DNA from: Ruegeria sp. THAF33
GTDB taxonomy: Bacteria > Pseudomonadota > Alphaproteobacteria > Rhodobacterales > Rhodobacteraceae
DNA: 64,000 nt
Reading direction: 5' to 3'
Assembly: GCF_009363615.1 (NCBI RefSeq)
Contig: NZ_CP045384.1
Location: 2,540,501 to 2,604,500, forward strand
The notes beneath the pieces were generated by a model. It searched no databases, was not told the origin of the DNA, and was given only the letters and a program-made list of their open reading frames with translations. The translations under genes were made by a program, and so were the position numbers. This document shows positions 30,487 to 41,043 of this stretch, in pieces (within the stretch, counting starts at the first letter, position 1; the number at the start of each line of letters is the position of its first letter).

Positions 30487-30522
30487 CGGCCTCCGGTCAT
30501 TCCGGGGGCCGTTCCTTTTTTT
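30487..30522 (+). terminator. Intrinsic terminator after sat/cysC
   Basis: A GC-rich hairpin (CGGCC-T-CCGG, loop TCATT, CCGG-G-GGCCG) at 30487-30511 is followed by TTCC and a run of seven T. It fits a standard terminator. Confidence 0.85.
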
Positions 30523-30590
30523 GGTCTTCGATTGACAATTGCCGCTGGTCCTGATGGTTTTCAGGACCTCAAGGCGGGTGTGAAACTGAG

Positions 30591-31427
30591 ATGACGAACA
30601 GGTCTCCGACCATTGCCAGTTTCTGGTTTGGATCCGATCTGAGTTGGTTGGAGCAACTCTGCCTTCAGTCCTTTCTGGATCATGGCCACCGCTTCGTCCT
30701 GTATGTCGCGCACGAGGTAAAAGGCATTCCGGCAGGCGTCGAAACCCGCCCTGCCAGCGACGTTTTCTGGCCCCCGCCTTTTGTGGTCAAGGCCGAAGAC
30801 AGACAGGGCGTTGCCGTCTTCTCGGATATTTTCCGGCTGCACCTGATGCGGCAAGGCGAGATGATCTGGGTCGATCTGGATGCCTATTGCGTACGGGCGT
30901 TTGAATTTTCGACGGATTTCGTGTTCGGTCGCTCCAGGCGGGGTGACTTCCCAACTGGTGTGCTGCGCCTGCCCACAAGATCGGCGACCCTGGAACAGAT
31001 GCTGGAATTTGTCATGTCGTCTAACCCGTCCCAACCCTGGCGTGGACGCAGATTGCAGCGCCACAATCGGGAACGAACCGCCAGAGGGGAACGCTGGGGC
31101 ATCGAAGCCCTGCCCTGGGCCAGTTCGGGGCCCAAAGCCTTTGGCCATTTCCTGCGCCAGACGGCAGAAGACCACCATGCCATGGCTGCCGAAACCTTTT
31201 ATCCGCTGGCCCAGGAGGAATTGTGGAAGCTCCATGATCCGCGCATCGCGACGAACGAAATCGAAACCGAAGCCGTGCATTCGGTACACATCTACGGCCA
31301 TCAGAAGAAACTGATGGCCAACCGGATGGCCGGGCTGCCGGTTTCAGGGTCATATCTGGACAGGTTGTGTAAACGACACGGGATCGAACCAAGTACGGCC
31401 CCGATTCTGCGGTTGGCCTGGATGTAG
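30591..31427 (+). CDS. GT-A type glycosyltransferase-like protein with a DXD motif
   Basis: A 278-residue soluble protein. It starts with SFWFGSDLSWLEQLCLQSFL, typical of the sugar-binding DXD family (GT32-like or capsule-type transferases), and has the metal-binding DXD at D95-D97 (VDLDAY). FRLHLMRQGE precedes it, as in that family. There are no surface-sugar biosynthesis genes nearby, so the acceptor is unknown. It lies just after the sat/cysC terminator and appears to be its own transcription unit. A related unassigned hypothetical family is possible. Confidence 0.7.
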   Translation: MTNRSPTIASFWFGSDLSWLEQLCLQSFLDHGHRFVLYVAHEVKGIPAGVETRPASDVFWPPPFVVKAEDRQGVAVFSDIFRLHLMRQGEMIWVDLDAYCVRAFEFSTDFVFGRSRRGDFPTGVLRLPTRSATLEQMLEFVMSSNPSQPWRGRRLQRHNRERTARGERWGIEALPWASSGPKAFGHFLRQTAEDHHAMAAETFYPLAQEELWKLHDPRIATNEIETEAVHSVHIYGHQKKLMANRMAGLPVSGSYLDRLCKRHGIEPSTAPILRLAWM

Positions 31428-31478
31428 CCCGTGGCATCCGGCCAGGGTTTCGCGGGTCAGCCCTTGGTCGGCTCCCGC

Positions 31479-32369
31479 CTAGTTTATCGGCATTTCCGGA
31501 AGGTCGACCTGCCCGCGCATCAGGATATGCCCCTGACCAGAAACCTTGATGCCCGTCATCGCATCAGACGGGCCGACACGCGTGACGATGGCTTTCCCGG
31601 GGCGGCCCATATCGTGACCCTGCTGGGCGATGAAGCTTTCCTTTTGCATCAAGCCATGTTTCCACAAATAGGCGGCCATCGCACCGGTGGCAGACCCGGT
31701 AAACGGATCTTCGGGCGGGCTGGGCGGTGCTAAGAGAAGGCGTGAAAACGTATCCCCCTCATCGGTTGCCCCTTGCAGCGTGACAAGAAACGGCTCGGCC
31801 ATGTCCGAGCCGGAATACCCCGCAGTTTCAGCCACTTTGCGCAACGGGCCTTCAACCAGTTGAGCGGCCCGCAAGGCCGCATGATCCCGCAGAACGGTGA
31901 TGCAGAACGGTAAGCCGGTTGAAACCATTTGAGGCGGAGAAATGATGGCTTCCGGTGGCAGGCTGACCGCTTCCGCCACCAGTTCCGCTGGGACGCGCGT
32001 ACCGAATTGCGGTGCGACCTGAGTCATTTCGATCTGATCCCCCTGCAAACGGATCGACACCAGGCCGGCACCGGTTTCCAGCGTCAGACGATCGCCCGAG
32101 ATCATGCCGCGGGATCGCATCGCCGCGACGGTGGCGATAGTCGGATGCCCCGCAAAGGGAATTTCGCGGCTGGCCAGAAAGTAGCGGACGCGGATGTCGG
32201 CCACGTCGGACGGCCCGGTAAAGGTGCATTCGACCAGAGAGGTTTCGCGCACATAGGCCATGCAGACCTCTTGCGTCAGGCGCGCACCTTCATGGACGAC
32301 GGCACATCCGTTGCCACCGAAGGCGCGATCACTGAAGGCGTCCACCCAGTCAAAGTCAAACCAGCCCAT
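31479..32369 (-). CDS. PhzF family isomerase/epimerase-like protein
   Basis: A 296-residue protein of the diaminopimelate-epimerase-like fold (phenazine biosynthesis PhzF family). The start VDAFSDRAFGGNGCAVV and the catalytic glutamate region YVRETSL (E42) are seen. The conserved REIPFAGHPTIAT and DPFTGSATGAMAAYL also match. No phenazine genes are present, so a housekeeping isomerase role is likely. It stands alone, and the substrate is unknown. Confidence 0.9.
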   Translation of the reverse strand: MGWFDFDWVDAFSDRAFGGNGCAVVHEGARLTQEVCMAYVRETSLVECTFTGPSDVADIRVRYFLASREIPFAGHPTIATVAAMRSRGMISGDRLTLETGAGLVSIRLQGDQIEMTQVAPQFGTRVPAELVAEAVSLPPEAIISPPQMVSTGLPFCITVLRDHAALRAAQLVEGPLRKVAETAGYSGSDMAEPFLVTLQGATDEGDTFSRLLLAPPSPPEDPFTGSATGAMAAYLWKHGLMQKESFIAQQGHDMGRPGKAIVTRVGPSDAMTGIKVSGQGHILMRGQVDLPEMPIN

Positions 32370-32453
32370 GATGCCACTCCTGCTTTAGCATTTGTGGCAC
32401 GATCACTGCATAGGCAGAAAATGTCACGTCTTTTCAGCAGTGTTTCAGGCCGC

Positions 32454-32678
32454 CTAGTGAACCGCCACCGGAGACAGATCATGTTCGCGCGCCAGCACGA
32501 AGGCCAGCTTGCGGTCAGCGACCAGCGCCAGTTGCTGCCCGTCGGAATCGTGGACGGCGTAAAGCTGATCCAAATCGCCGGCCTGTTCACGAACTTCCCG
32601 AGGCAATTCAGATACTTCAACCGTTTTGACATAGACAATACGGTTGCCCTGGGTGTTGATTTCAATCGGTGTATTCAT
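32454..32678 (-). CDS. DUF1150 family protein
   Basis: A 74-residue protein of the alphaproteobacterial DUF1150 family, commonly encoded right after a small heat-shock gene, as here. The closing segments YAVHDSDGQQLALVADRKLAF and VLAREHDL match the family. No signal or transmembrane segment is visible. The close coupling to hsp20 (stop to start gap of five bases) implies heat-inducible co-expression. Confidence 0.85.
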   Translation of the reverse strand: MNTPIEINTQGNRIVYVKTVEVSELPREVREQAGDLDQLYAVHDSDGQQLALVADRKLAFVLAREHDLSPVAVH

Positions 32679-32683
32679 TGCTC

Positions 32684-33097
32684 TTACCCCTTCCGTATGT
32701 TGATCGTCTGAACCACAGTTTCCGGCACGGCGCGGGTCAGATCCACATGCAGCAGACCGTTTTCCATGATCGCCTCGCCCACTTCGACGCCATCGGCCAG
32801 CACGAACATGCGCTGGAACTGACGCGCCGCAATGCCGCGATGCAGGAAGATGCGCCCCTCGCTGTCGTCGCGCTGACGGCCCCGGATCACCAACTGGCGA
32901 TCCTCGATCGTGATTGACAGATCCTCTTCGGCAAACCCGGCCACCGCAAGAGTGATGCGATAGGAAAAATCCGAGGTCTGTTCGATGTTATAGGGCGGGT
33001 ATCCCTCATTTCCGGCCTTTGCAGACCGTTCCAGAAGGCGTTCCAACTGCTCGAACCCCAAAAGATGCGGGTATGAGCCAAGAGTAAGTTTCGACAC
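32684..33097 (-). CDS. Small heat shock protein, Hsp20/alpha-crystallin family
   Basis: A 137-residue IbpA-type chaperone that holds unfolding proteins. The alpha-crystallin domain (about 35-125) includes YRITLAVAGFAEEDLSITIE, the L-I-R-G-R turn, and the AARQFQRMFVLADGVEV segment. The C terminus has an IxI motif (INIRKG). The start is GTG 33097, with AAGGA upstream; no ATG fits, and the upstream frame is not conserved-looking. A sigma-32-type promoter lies 68 bases upstream, and DUF1150 is coupled downstream. Confidence 0.93.
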   Translation of the reverse strand: MSKLTLGSYPHLLGFEQLERLLERSAKAGNEGYPPYNIEQTSDFSYRITLAVAGFAEEDLSITIEDRQLVIRGRQRDDSEGRIFLHRGIAARQFQRMFVLADGVEVGEAIMENGLLHVDLTRAVPETVVQTINIRKG

Positions 33098-33164
33098 GTA
33101 TTTTCGTCCTTCTTTGTAAAAGCGACGTGGTGTGCGGCCCCGTTCTGGCAACCGCCTGCAATAG

Positions 33165-33194
33165 AATATGGGAAGAAACCAGGATGTCCACAAG
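33165..33194 (-). promoter_or_regulatory. Predicted heat-shock (sigma-32) promoter of hsp20-DUF1150
   Basis: On minus, CTTGTGG (33194-33188) and CCCATATT (33172-33165) are separated by 15 bases, close to the sigma-32 consensus (CTTGAAA ... CCCCATNT). The leader is about 60 bases and has no clear ROSE-type thermometer, although a weak CGTC/GACG pairing encloses the ribosome site. Confidence 0.65.
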
Positions 33195-33260
33195 GTCTGG
33201 CGCGATAACGTCTGACACACTATCTTGTTGGCCAAGCACCACAACCAACTCGAGTCGCCA

Positions 33261-33485
33261 ATGAACGCGCCTACCGATCTTTCGATGAAAACAGATGAAG
33301 TATTGCGTGTTGAGCTTGAGGTTTTCCGCCGACAGCACCGCGATCTGGATGAGGCGATTCAGGCATTGCATGACAAGGGAACGGCCGATCAACTGACCTT
33401 GCGGCGCCTGAAAAAAGAGAAACTGCGCCTGAAAGACATCATCCGCCTGATCGAAGACCGCCTGACGCCCGATATCATCGCCTGA
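33261..33485 (+). CDS. YdcH family protein (DUF465)
   Basis: A 74-residue, highly charged helical protein of the YdcH family. LRVELEVFRRQHRDLDEAI and LTLRRLKKEKLRLKDII match the family coiled-coil hairpin, and the protein ends in EDRLTPDIIA. The function of the family is unknown. It lies 70 bases upstream of purE, a frequent arrangement in Rhodobacteraceae, and diverges from hsp20. ATG 33261 is the start that gives the typical length. Confidence 0.88.
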   Translation: MNAPTDLSMKTDEVLRVELEVFRRQHRDLDEAIQALHDKGTADQLTLRRLKKEKLRLKDIIRLIEDRLTPDIIA

Positions 33486-33555
33486 ACGCCCTGTACCGCA
33501 TTGCCAGCCAACCGGATTTGGCTATAGTGCGCGCTCTTTCTGAGCGCGGGGACGT

Positions 33556-34047
33556 ATGCGGATGAGCGATGTGAAAGTGGGGATCATCATGGGCAGCCAG
33601 TCGGACTGGCCAACGATGAAGGAAGCCGCGGATATTCTGGACGAACTGGGCGTCGCCTACGAAGCGCGCATCGTATCGGCTCACCGCACGCCGGACCGGC
33701 TGTGGGATTATGGCAAAACCGCTGTTTCGCGTGGGTTGCAGGTGATCATTGCAGGTGCAGGTGGGGCTGCGCATCTTCCGGGCATGATGGCGTCGAAAAC
33801 GCGGGTGCCTGTGATTGGCGTCCCGGTGCAGACCCGAGCCTTGTCGGGCGTGGATTCGCTGTATTCCATCGTGCAGATGCCCAAGGGATTTCCGGTGGCG
33901 ACTATGGCGATCGGGTCCGCCGGCGGGGCCAATGCCGGCCTGATGGCGGCGGGCATTCTTGCATTGCAGGATGATGCTTTGGCCGAAAGGCTGGACAGCT
34001 GGCGTGACGCGTTGTCAGCCTCGATCCCCCAGGAACCGCAGGGATGA
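33556..34047 (+). CDS. purE: N5-carboxyaminoimidazole ribonucleotide mutase
   Basis: Class I PurE that converts N5-CAIR to CAIR in purine synthesis. The 163 residues hold the signature [13 protein letters not shown], the active-site [12 protein letters not shown], and the glycine-rich [15 protein letters not shown]. Two ATGs six bases apart are both possible starts. It overlaps the next gene by four bases. Together with purK it forms the usual purEK pair, here interrupted. Confidence 0.96.
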   Translation: MRMSDVKVGIIMGSQSDWPTMKEAADILDELGVAYEARIVSAHRTPDRLWDYGKTAVSRGLQVIIAGAGGAAHLPGMMASKTRVPVIGVPVQTRALSGVDSLYSIVQMPKGFPVATMAIGSAGGANAGLMAAGILALQDDALAERLDSWRDALSASIPQEPQG

Positions 34048-34799
34048 ACCGGATCGGCTTTATCGGAACCGGCCATATCGCCGCGCCGATTGCGCGGCTG
34101 ATGGCCGCCAAGGGGCACCAGATCAGCGTGACCGAGCGCAACGCCAAGGTTTCAGCCGCATTGAAGGCGGAACTGGGCGTAACCGTAGCTGCGCCTCAGG
34201 CCGTGATTGACACCTCGGACATCGTGTTCCTGTGCCTGCGCCCGCATATCGCGGCCGAGGTTCTGGACCCGCTGACATTCCGCGCCGATCAGCAGATCGT
34301 GTCGGTCATGGCGGCGGTTTCGGCCGAGCACCTGGCCGCGCTTTGCGCCCCGGCGTCGGATTTCGTGCAGACCATCCCGCTGGGCTTTCTGGAAACCGGC
34401 GGCTGCCCGATGGCGGCTTTTGGCAATGATCGCCTGCTGGCGGATCTGTTTGAACCGGAGAACCCCGTGGTCAAGGTTGCGGATGAAGCCGCGCTGAACG
34501 CGCATTTCGCCATTTGTGCCATGGTTCCCGGCATTCTGGACCTGATGGCCACCGGTGCCGAATGGCTGGGTGACGCAACCGGTGATGCGGACGGGGCCGA
34601 GTTCTATACAACGCAGTTGATGGCGGGTTTTCTGGCCTCGATGGAAAAAGGCGCCGCCGGACGGTTGGCACAGGAGCGTGACGCCCTGGCGACAGAGGGC
34701 ACGCTGAGCCTGCAAATGACGGACGCCCTGAAAGACGGGGGCGCGCACGAGGCGCTGCGGTCCGCGCTTGGGGCAATAGGCAAACGTTTGGAGAGTTGA
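34044..34799 (+). CDS. ProC-like NAD(P)-binding oxidoreductase inside purEK
   Basis: A 251-residue Rossmann protein related to pyrroline-5-carboxylate reductase and F420-type NADP oxidoreductases. Seen are [20 protein letters not shown] (about 4-23), [13 protein letters not shown] (like VAVKPQ of ProC), and a helical C-terminal domain. The ProC catalytic C-terminal signature is not clear, so it is likely a different reductase. It is coupled by ATGA to purE, and purK starts two bases after its stop. The substrate is unknown. Confidence 0.8.
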   Translation: MNRIGFIGTGHIAAPIARLMAAKGHQISVTERNAKVSAALKAELGVTVAAPQAVIDTSDIVFLCLRPHIAAEVLDPLTFRADQQIVSVMAAVSAEHLAALCAPASDFVQTIPLGFLETGGCPMAAFGNDRLLADLFEPENPVVKVADEAALNAHFAICAMVPGILDLMATGAEWLGDATGDADGAEFYTTQLMAGFLASMEKGAAGRLAQERDALATEGTLSLQMTDALKDGGAHEALRSALGAIGKRLES

Positions 34800-34801
34800 A
34801 G

Positions 34802-35869
34802 ATGGCGGAAATGCTTGCCCAAGGTGCAGTGATCGGGATTCTGGGGGGCGGTCAGCTGGGCCGGATGCTGTCCGTGGCAGCCGCCAGGCTGGGTTTTGTC
34901 AGCCATATCTACGAACCGGGTGCGAACCCGCCCGCCGGGCAGGTTGCGGATCGCGTCACCACTGCGGCCTATGACGATGCAGATGCGCTGAAAGCCTTTG
35001 CCGATGCGGTCGATGTCGTCACCTATGAGTTCGAGAACATCCCGACCGAAGCGCTGGACATTCTGGAAGCGCACCGCCCGATCCGCCCCGGGCGCGAGGC
35101 CTTGCGGGTCAGCCAGGACAGGTTGACCGAGAAGACATTTCTGCAAGAGCTGGGTCTGAAGACGGCCCCGTTTGCGGATATCGCCGACCTGAACAGCCTG
35201 AATGCGGCGATCGAACAGATCGGGACACCCGCCATCCTGAAAACCCGTCGCTTTGGCTATGACGGCAAGGGGCAGGCCCGGCTGCGCAGCCCCGAGGACG
35301 CCGAGGCCGCTTTGGCCGATATGGCCGGGGCACCAGCCATTCTGGAAGGGTTCGTGGAATTCTCGCACGAGGTGTCGATCATCGCGGCCCGTGGTCTGGA
35401 CGGTCAGGTCGCCTGTTTCGATCCGGGTGAGAATGAGCACCGCGATGGCATCCTGCGCACCACCACCATCCCCGCCCGCCTGTCCCCGGCCCAGCGCACA
35501 GATGCAATCCTGCTGGCGGCGAACATCCTGAACGCTCTCGAATATGTCGGCGTGATGGGCGTTGAGCTGTTCGTGACGCCCGGTGGCCTGATCGTGAATG
35601 AAATCGCTCCGCGGGTTCACAATTCGGGGCACTGGACGCAGAACGGCTGTGCTGTCGATCAGTTCGAACAGCATATCCGCGCCGTGGCGGGGTGGCCTTT
35701 GGGGGACGGGCAGCGCCATTCCGACGTCGTGATGGAGAACCTGATCGGCGACGACATGGACCGTGTACCCGAGCTGGCCCGCGAGCGGGATGTGGCGCTG
35801 CATCTCTATGGCAAGGCCGAGGTAAAGGCCGGGCGCAAGATGGGGCATTTCAACCGCATCAAACGTTGA
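34802..35869 (+). CDS. purK: 5-(carboxyamino)imidazole ribonucleotide synthase
   Basis: ATP-grasp enzyme that makes N5-CAIR from AIR, ATP and bicarbonate. The 355 residues begin ILGGGQLGRMLSVAAARLG and contain TYEFENIP, ILKTRRFGYDGKGQ, and the ATP-grasp end VNEIAPRVHNSGHWTQNGC. ATG 34802 has GGAG eight bases upstream; an in-frame TTG six bases earlier is unnecessary. It is the last gene of purE-X-purK. Confidence 0.96.
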   Translation: MAEMLAQGAVIGILGGGQLGRMLSVAAARLGFVSHIYEPGANPPAGQVADRVTTAAYDDADALKAFADAVDVVTYEFENIPTEALDILEAHRPIRPGREALRVSQDRLTEKTFLQELGLKTAPFADIADLNSLNAAIEQIGTPAILKTRRFGYDGKGQARLRSPEDAEAALADMAGAPAILEGFVEFSHEVSIIAARGLDGQVACFDPGENEHRDGILRTTTIPARLSPAQRTDAILLAANILNALEYVGVMGVELFVTPGGLIVNEIAPRVHNSGHWTQNGCAVDQFEQHIRAVAGWPLGDGQRHSDVVMENLIGDDMDRVPELARERDVALHLYGKAEVKAGRKMGHFNRIKR

Positions 35870-35883
35870 GGGTGTCGCGGCGA

Positions 35884-35905
35884 GAGTATTTTGGAAAAGA
35901 TGAAG
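35884..35905 (+). other. Recurrent-looking intergenic motif after purK
   Basis: A 22-base stretch beginning GAGTATTTTGG and ending AAAGATGAAG lies in the purK-phnM gap. I recall very similar GTATTT...AAAGATGAAG strings repeated in intergenic regions of Rhodobacteraceae genomes. Only one copy is found in this window. Its function is not known, and the recollection needs a genome-wide count. Confidence 0.25.
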
Positions 35906-35917
35906 GTTTTGCGGGGC

Positions 35918-37069
35918 CTATCCCAGAAACCGGGCGGCGATGTCGCCTGACATGTAACTGACGCGCCCACCGGCCAGGGCGGCCGCAACGCGATGGGTGT
36001 CCGCATCCAGGATGACCAGATCCGCGCGTTTTCCCGGCGCGAGCGTGCCCCTGTCCTGCATGTCCAGCACCCGCGCGGGGCCGGACGAGACCAGCGCCCA
36101 GGCACCGGCCAGATCCAGCAGACCGGTTTTGGCCAGCATCAACGCTGCGCGGCGCGGGCTGGGATAGTGATAATCCGAGGCCAACGCATCACAGAGCCCC
36201 ATGGCGATCAGTTCGACGGCGCTTGCGTTCCCCTTGTGTGATCCGCCCCGCACAACGTTGGGAGAGCCGAGGATAACGTGATCCCCGGCGGAACGCGCGG
36301 CTTCGGCGGCTTCAAGCGTTTCGGGGAATTCGGCAATGCGCACGCCCCGGTCGCGCCACCATGCCCTTGTCTCGGCGGTCGCGTCATCATGGCTGCCCAA
36401 ACGCACCCCCATTGAGACAAGTTCGGCGCTGAGTGCTTCGACGGTAGCGGGAACCTCGTTCCTGCGGGCATGCATATTGAGCAGCATCTCAAAATGCGCA
36501 TCCGGATTGCGTCCGGCCTTCAACGCCTGCCCGGTCAGGCGCGGCGGCTTTTTGCCCTGCGCCAAACGATCATGCGGTAGGTGATCATTGAACACCACAT
36601 AGGGCACCTGCCATTCGGCGATGCGATGGGCCAGACCCTGGTAATCCTCCAGCATGTTGGTCTCGAACCGCAATTGCGGGATCAGATCCGTGACGGTGCT
36701 GTTCTTGACCGCAGCGATGGCCTGAAACACCTGCGCGGCAAACTCGGGGCCACGCACGCCACCTTCCCAGCTGTAGAATTGGGCCAGAACGGCGGTGGTG
36801 ATACCATTGGCGGCCAGTTCGGCTTCGGCTGCCAGTATGCCTTCGCTCATTTGCTTCATTGCGCCCCGGCGCGGGGCGATGTGGCGTTCGAACCCGTCCC
36901 CGTGCAGATCGACGATACCGGGCAGGACAAGATAACCGGTCAGGTCAACCTTGCGCCCGGTCCGATCTTGCTGAATGACGCCCTCCGCCATCGAGAGATC
37001 GCAGCGTGACAGACCATCCTCCGGCAACAGAACCTCTGCACCGGTCAAAGTCAGATCCAGAGAGGTCAT
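35918..37069 (-). CDS. phnM: Alpha-D-ribose 1-methylphosphonate 5-triphosphate diphosphatase (PhnM)
   Basis: A 383-residue amidohydrolase-fold enzyme that removes pyrophosphate from the C-P lyase intermediate in phosphonate breakdown. Motifs seen are the metal site [10 protein letters not shown] (about 54-63), SHDDAT in the middle, and [14 protein letters not shown], a strong PhnM signature. The tail FSLA-type amidohydrolase end reads KRADLVILD. No other phn gene is nearby, so it is detached from the C-P lyase operon. A separate PhnM-like function is possible. It overlaps the hydrolase gene by four bases. Confidence 0.93.
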   Translation of the reverse strand: MTSLDLTLTGAEVLLPEDGLSRCDLSMAEGVIQQDRTGRKVDLTGYLVLPGIVDLHGDGFERHIAPRRGAMKQMSEGILAAEAELAANGITTAVLAQFYSWEGGVRGPEFAAQVFQAIAAVKNSTVTDLIPQLRFETNMLEDYQGLAHRIAEWQVPYVVFNDHLPHDRLAQGKKPPRLTGQALKAGRNPDAHFEMLLNMHARRNEVPATVEALSAELVSMGVRLGSHDDATAETRAWWRDRGVRIAEFPETLEAAEAARSAGDHVILGSPNVVRGGSHKGNASAVELIAMGLCDALASDYHYPSPRRAALMLAKTGLLDLAGAWALVSSGPARVLDMQDRGTLAPGKRADLVILDADTHRVAAALAGGRVSYMSGDIAARFLG

Positions 37070-37839
37070 CGTGTGGGCTCCGAGTCAGGTTCCGAGCAAT
37101 CCTGCCCGATGCAGATCTCGTCGATTATCTCCATCACGCCGTCCAGCCAGGTGATCTGCCGATCGAATTGGCCAAATTCGATGAAATGCAGCGCCTGTGC
37201 CATAACCCGCGGGTTGTTCATCATGAACGTGTGGGTCACCGGTAGAACAAGATGATCCTTCATCCCTTCGACCTTGGTGGTTTCAACCGAAACCTTACCG
37301 TCATCCGGCCCGTCGATCAGCGATGAAAACAGCGGGTTGAGCGAATTCTCACCCGCGATCACCCCCAGCTCAAAATCCACCGGCGGCAGGCGGCGCGGAA
37401 TGCCTTCGGGACCTGTGCCCAATTGCAGGCCCGCCGGGCCGTTCAGATACCCGAACACTTCCCATGCGCTCAGCTCATCGACCAACTGGCTGCCCTGATT
37501 GGGCGGGCCGAGCATGACGACACGACCCAGGTTTTCGGACCGATGGTCCTTGAGCCAATAGCGCAACAGGATACCGCCCATGGAATGCGCAACGACATTG
37601 GCTTTGTCATCACCACATGCCTCAAGCGCGTCCGGTATGGTTTGCCTTGCCAGTTCCGGAATACCGATTTCGGTCGATGGATACCCGTGGCGCACAACGG
37701 TATAGTCATGCGCCTTGAACAGCTGCTCCATCACGGTGAACGAGGCCTCGGTGCGCGCGAGACCATGCAGAAGGATCACGCATTTCGCACTGGCTGCGGC
37801 AGGAGCGAGGCAGAAGAGCAAGGCAATCAAAAGTTTCAT
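37066..37839 (-). CDS. Secreted alpha/beta hydrolase, lipase-like
   Basis: A 257-residue protein with a signal peptide ([18 protein letters not shown], cleavage near 18) and an alpha/beta hydrolase fold. The oxyanion region is ILLHGLART, and the nucleophile elbow is AHSMGG (S86). The fold is close to triacylglycerol lipase-like or PGAP1-like hydrolases. A histidine near the end ([10 protein letters not shown]) may be the catalytic His. The start codon is ATG 37839. It is coupled by ATGA to phnM, but no functional link is evident. Confidence 0.85.
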   Translation of the reverse strand: MKLLIALLFCLAPAAASAKCVILLHGLARTEASFTVMEQLFKAHDYTVVRHGYPSTEIGIPELARQTIPDALEACGDDKANVVAHSMGGILLRYWLKDHRSENLGRVVMLGPPNQGSQLVDELSAWEVFGYLNGPAGLQLGTGPEGIPRRLPPVDFELGVIAGENSLNPLFSSLIDGPDDGKVSVETTKVEGMKDHLVLPVTHTFMMNNPRVMAQALHFIEFGQFDRQITWLDGVMEIIDEICIGQDCSEPDSEPTR

Positions 37840-37877
37840 AACCGCCAGATAAAGCCTATCAGCCCTTGATAAAAGCC

Positions 37878-38720
37878 CTAGCCCCGGTGACGTCGCAGCA
37901 CGGCCAGCGCGATACCGCCCAAAACAAGCGTGGCGCCGATGATCAGCCGCACTCCGGCAATCTCGCCCAGAAAGGCGACACCGCCGAAAATTGCGATCAC
38001 TGGCACGCTGAGTTGAACGACAGCCGCCACGGACGGGGCCAGTTGAGGCAAAACACGGTACCACAAAGCATAACCAAGCCCGGATGTTACCGCGCCGGAC
38101 AGGACGGCCAGCAGATACCCCGCCCCGCTCATCTGCCAGGCGCTGCCGCCGGCAAGCATCGCCAGGGCAGTCACCGGCAAAGCGACGATGAAATTGGCGG
38201 CCGTTCCCTCCAGCGGGTTTGTTTCTGATCGGCCCGCTATAGAGTAAAGGGCCCAACCAATACCGGCGGCGGCCATCAGAGCCGCGCCAGCCAAGTCGAC
38301 TTGAACGGCGCCAGTCGGCCACAGCACATAGGCAAGACCTGCAAGCGCAACCCCTGCCCCCGCCACCTGCCGGGCGGTCGGAGTCGCGCCCGTCAATGCG
38401 CCCACAGAAAACATCGTAATTTGCACCACGCCGAACAGAATCAATGCACCCAAGCCTGCATCCAGCGTCAGGTAGGCGATTGAAAATCCGATCATGTAGA
38501 GCGTCAACGACCCCGCGCCAATGATCCGCCTTCGATTGCGCAGCGGAAGGCGCCCTCCGCGTGCCAGCACAAGAGCGGCCAGGACCACGGCCCCCGCCAA
38601 AACCCGAACGATGGCAAATCCGGTTGGATCGCTGGCTCCGCTGTCGATGGCCAGCCGGTTCAGAATGGAGTTCGCCGCAAAGGCACACATGGTCAGGGCG
38701 GTGAGCAAAAACAATCTCAT
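37878..38720 (-). CDS. EamA/DMT family exporter
   Basis: A 280-residue drug/metabolite transporter with ten predicted helices in two EamA repeats. The N-terminal repeat contains [17 protein letters not shown], and the second repeat ends in [17 protein letters not shown], typical of the family. ATG 38720 is chosen as the first methionine at the family start. The substrate is unknown; relatives export amino acids or metabolites. It precedes the hydrolase gene by 38 bases and may share its transcript. Confidence 0.9.
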   Translation of the reverse strand: MRLFLLTALTMCAFAANSILNRLAIDSGASDPTGFAIVRVLAGAVVLAALVLARGGRLPLRNRRRIIGAGSLTLYMIGFSIAYLTLDAGLGALILFGVVQITMFSVGALTGATPTARQVAGAGVALAGLAYVLWPTGAVQVDLAGAALMAAAGIGWALYSIAGRSETNPLEGTAANFIVALPVTALAMLAGGSAWQMSGAGYLLAVLSGAVTSGLGYALWYRVLPQLAPSVAAVVQLSVPVIAIFGGVAFLGEIAGVRLIIGATLVLGGIALAVLRRHRG

Positions 38721-38839
38721 GCCATCCGCATAGCCGTTCGGGCGGGATTTGCACACTCACTTTCGCGAAGGTTGTGGGAACAGACATCCGGCGCCGGACA
38801 AAGCAGCGTCTAAACACGCCTTGAAAACAGAACTGTCAA

Positions 38840-38869
38840 CACAAAACGGGGCCGCCCGAAGGCGACCCC
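38840..38869 (-). terminator. Terminator of groESL
   Basis: On minus, GGGGTCGCC-TTCG-GGCGGCCCC (38869-38848) forms a stable stem with a TTCG tetraloop, followed by GTTTTGTG. It ends the groES-groEL operon. Confidence 0.8.
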
Positions 38870-38900
38870 TTTCTCAAGCTCCAAGGCTCCCCCCTCGGCA

Positions 38901-38957
38901 GCTTGGCGATACCGCCAAGCGCCTGTCGGGTCGCCAGAATTCGCCAGAGGCGAATTC
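38901..38957 (-). other. Two perfect hairpins in the groEL 3' untranslated region
   Basis: GAATTCGCC-AGA-GGCGAATTC (38937-38957) has nine perfect pairs, and GCTTGGCG-ATAC-CGCCAAGC (38901-38920) has eight. They lie between the groEL stop and the terminator, making three successive stems. They may stabilise the mRNA 3' end. Confidence 0.45.
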
Positions 38958-38964
38958 GGCGTGC

Positions 38965-40644
<1,680 letters not shown>

Positions 40645-40663
40645 TCAGAGAAAGCGCGCGGGC

Positions 40664-40951
40664 TTACTCGATGATCCCCATGATGTCGCTTTCTTTCATC
40701 ATCAGCAGCTCTTCGCCGTTGACGTTGACCTCGGTGCCCGACCATTTGCCGAACAGGATCTTGTCCCCAGCTTTGACAGCCATTGCGATCAGTTCGCCGC
40801 TGTCCTTGCGCGCGCCTTCGCCGGTTGCGACGACTTCGCCTTCGCTCGGCTTTTCTTTTGCGCTGTCAGGGATGATCAGGCCGCCTGCGGTTTTCTCTTC
40901 GCTCTCTACGCGGCGAACCAGCACACGGTCATGAAGCGGTTTCAATGCCAT
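40664..40951 (-). CDS. groES: Co-chaperonin GroES
   Basis: A 95-residue heptameric cap of GroEL. Typical start [13 protein letters not shown], mobile loop [21 protein letters not shown], and the closing [24 protein letters not shown]. It is the first gene of groESL, preceded by a CIRCE element and a promoter. Confidence 0.99.
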   Translation of the reverse strand: MALKPLHDRVLVRRVESEEKTAGGLIIPDSAKEKPSEGEVVATGEGARKDSGELIAMAVKAGDKILFGKWSGTEVNVNGEELLMMKESDIMGIIE

Positions 40952-41009
40952 CTTTGCAGCTCCTTGGGCTCAAAGTTTATCTATCCTCCCCCCGCCTTCC
41001 GACGAGGCG

Positions 41010-41036
41010 TTAGCACTCGGGGTGTGTGAGTGATAA
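41010..41036. promoter_or_regulatory. CIRCE operator upstream of groESL
   Basis: TTAGCACTC (41010-41018), nine bases, then GAGTGATAA (41028-41036). This is the HrcA-binding CIRCE element with one mismatch in the second arm (consensus GAGTGCTAA). It indicates repression of groESL by HrcA. Confidence 0.93.
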
Positions 41037-41043
41037 CGACGCA

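Noticed and set aside
33106..33130. ROSE-type RNA thermometer in the hsp20 leader
   Set aside because: Only a weak CGTC/GACG pairing encloses the ribosome site; the conserved ROSE features are not seen.
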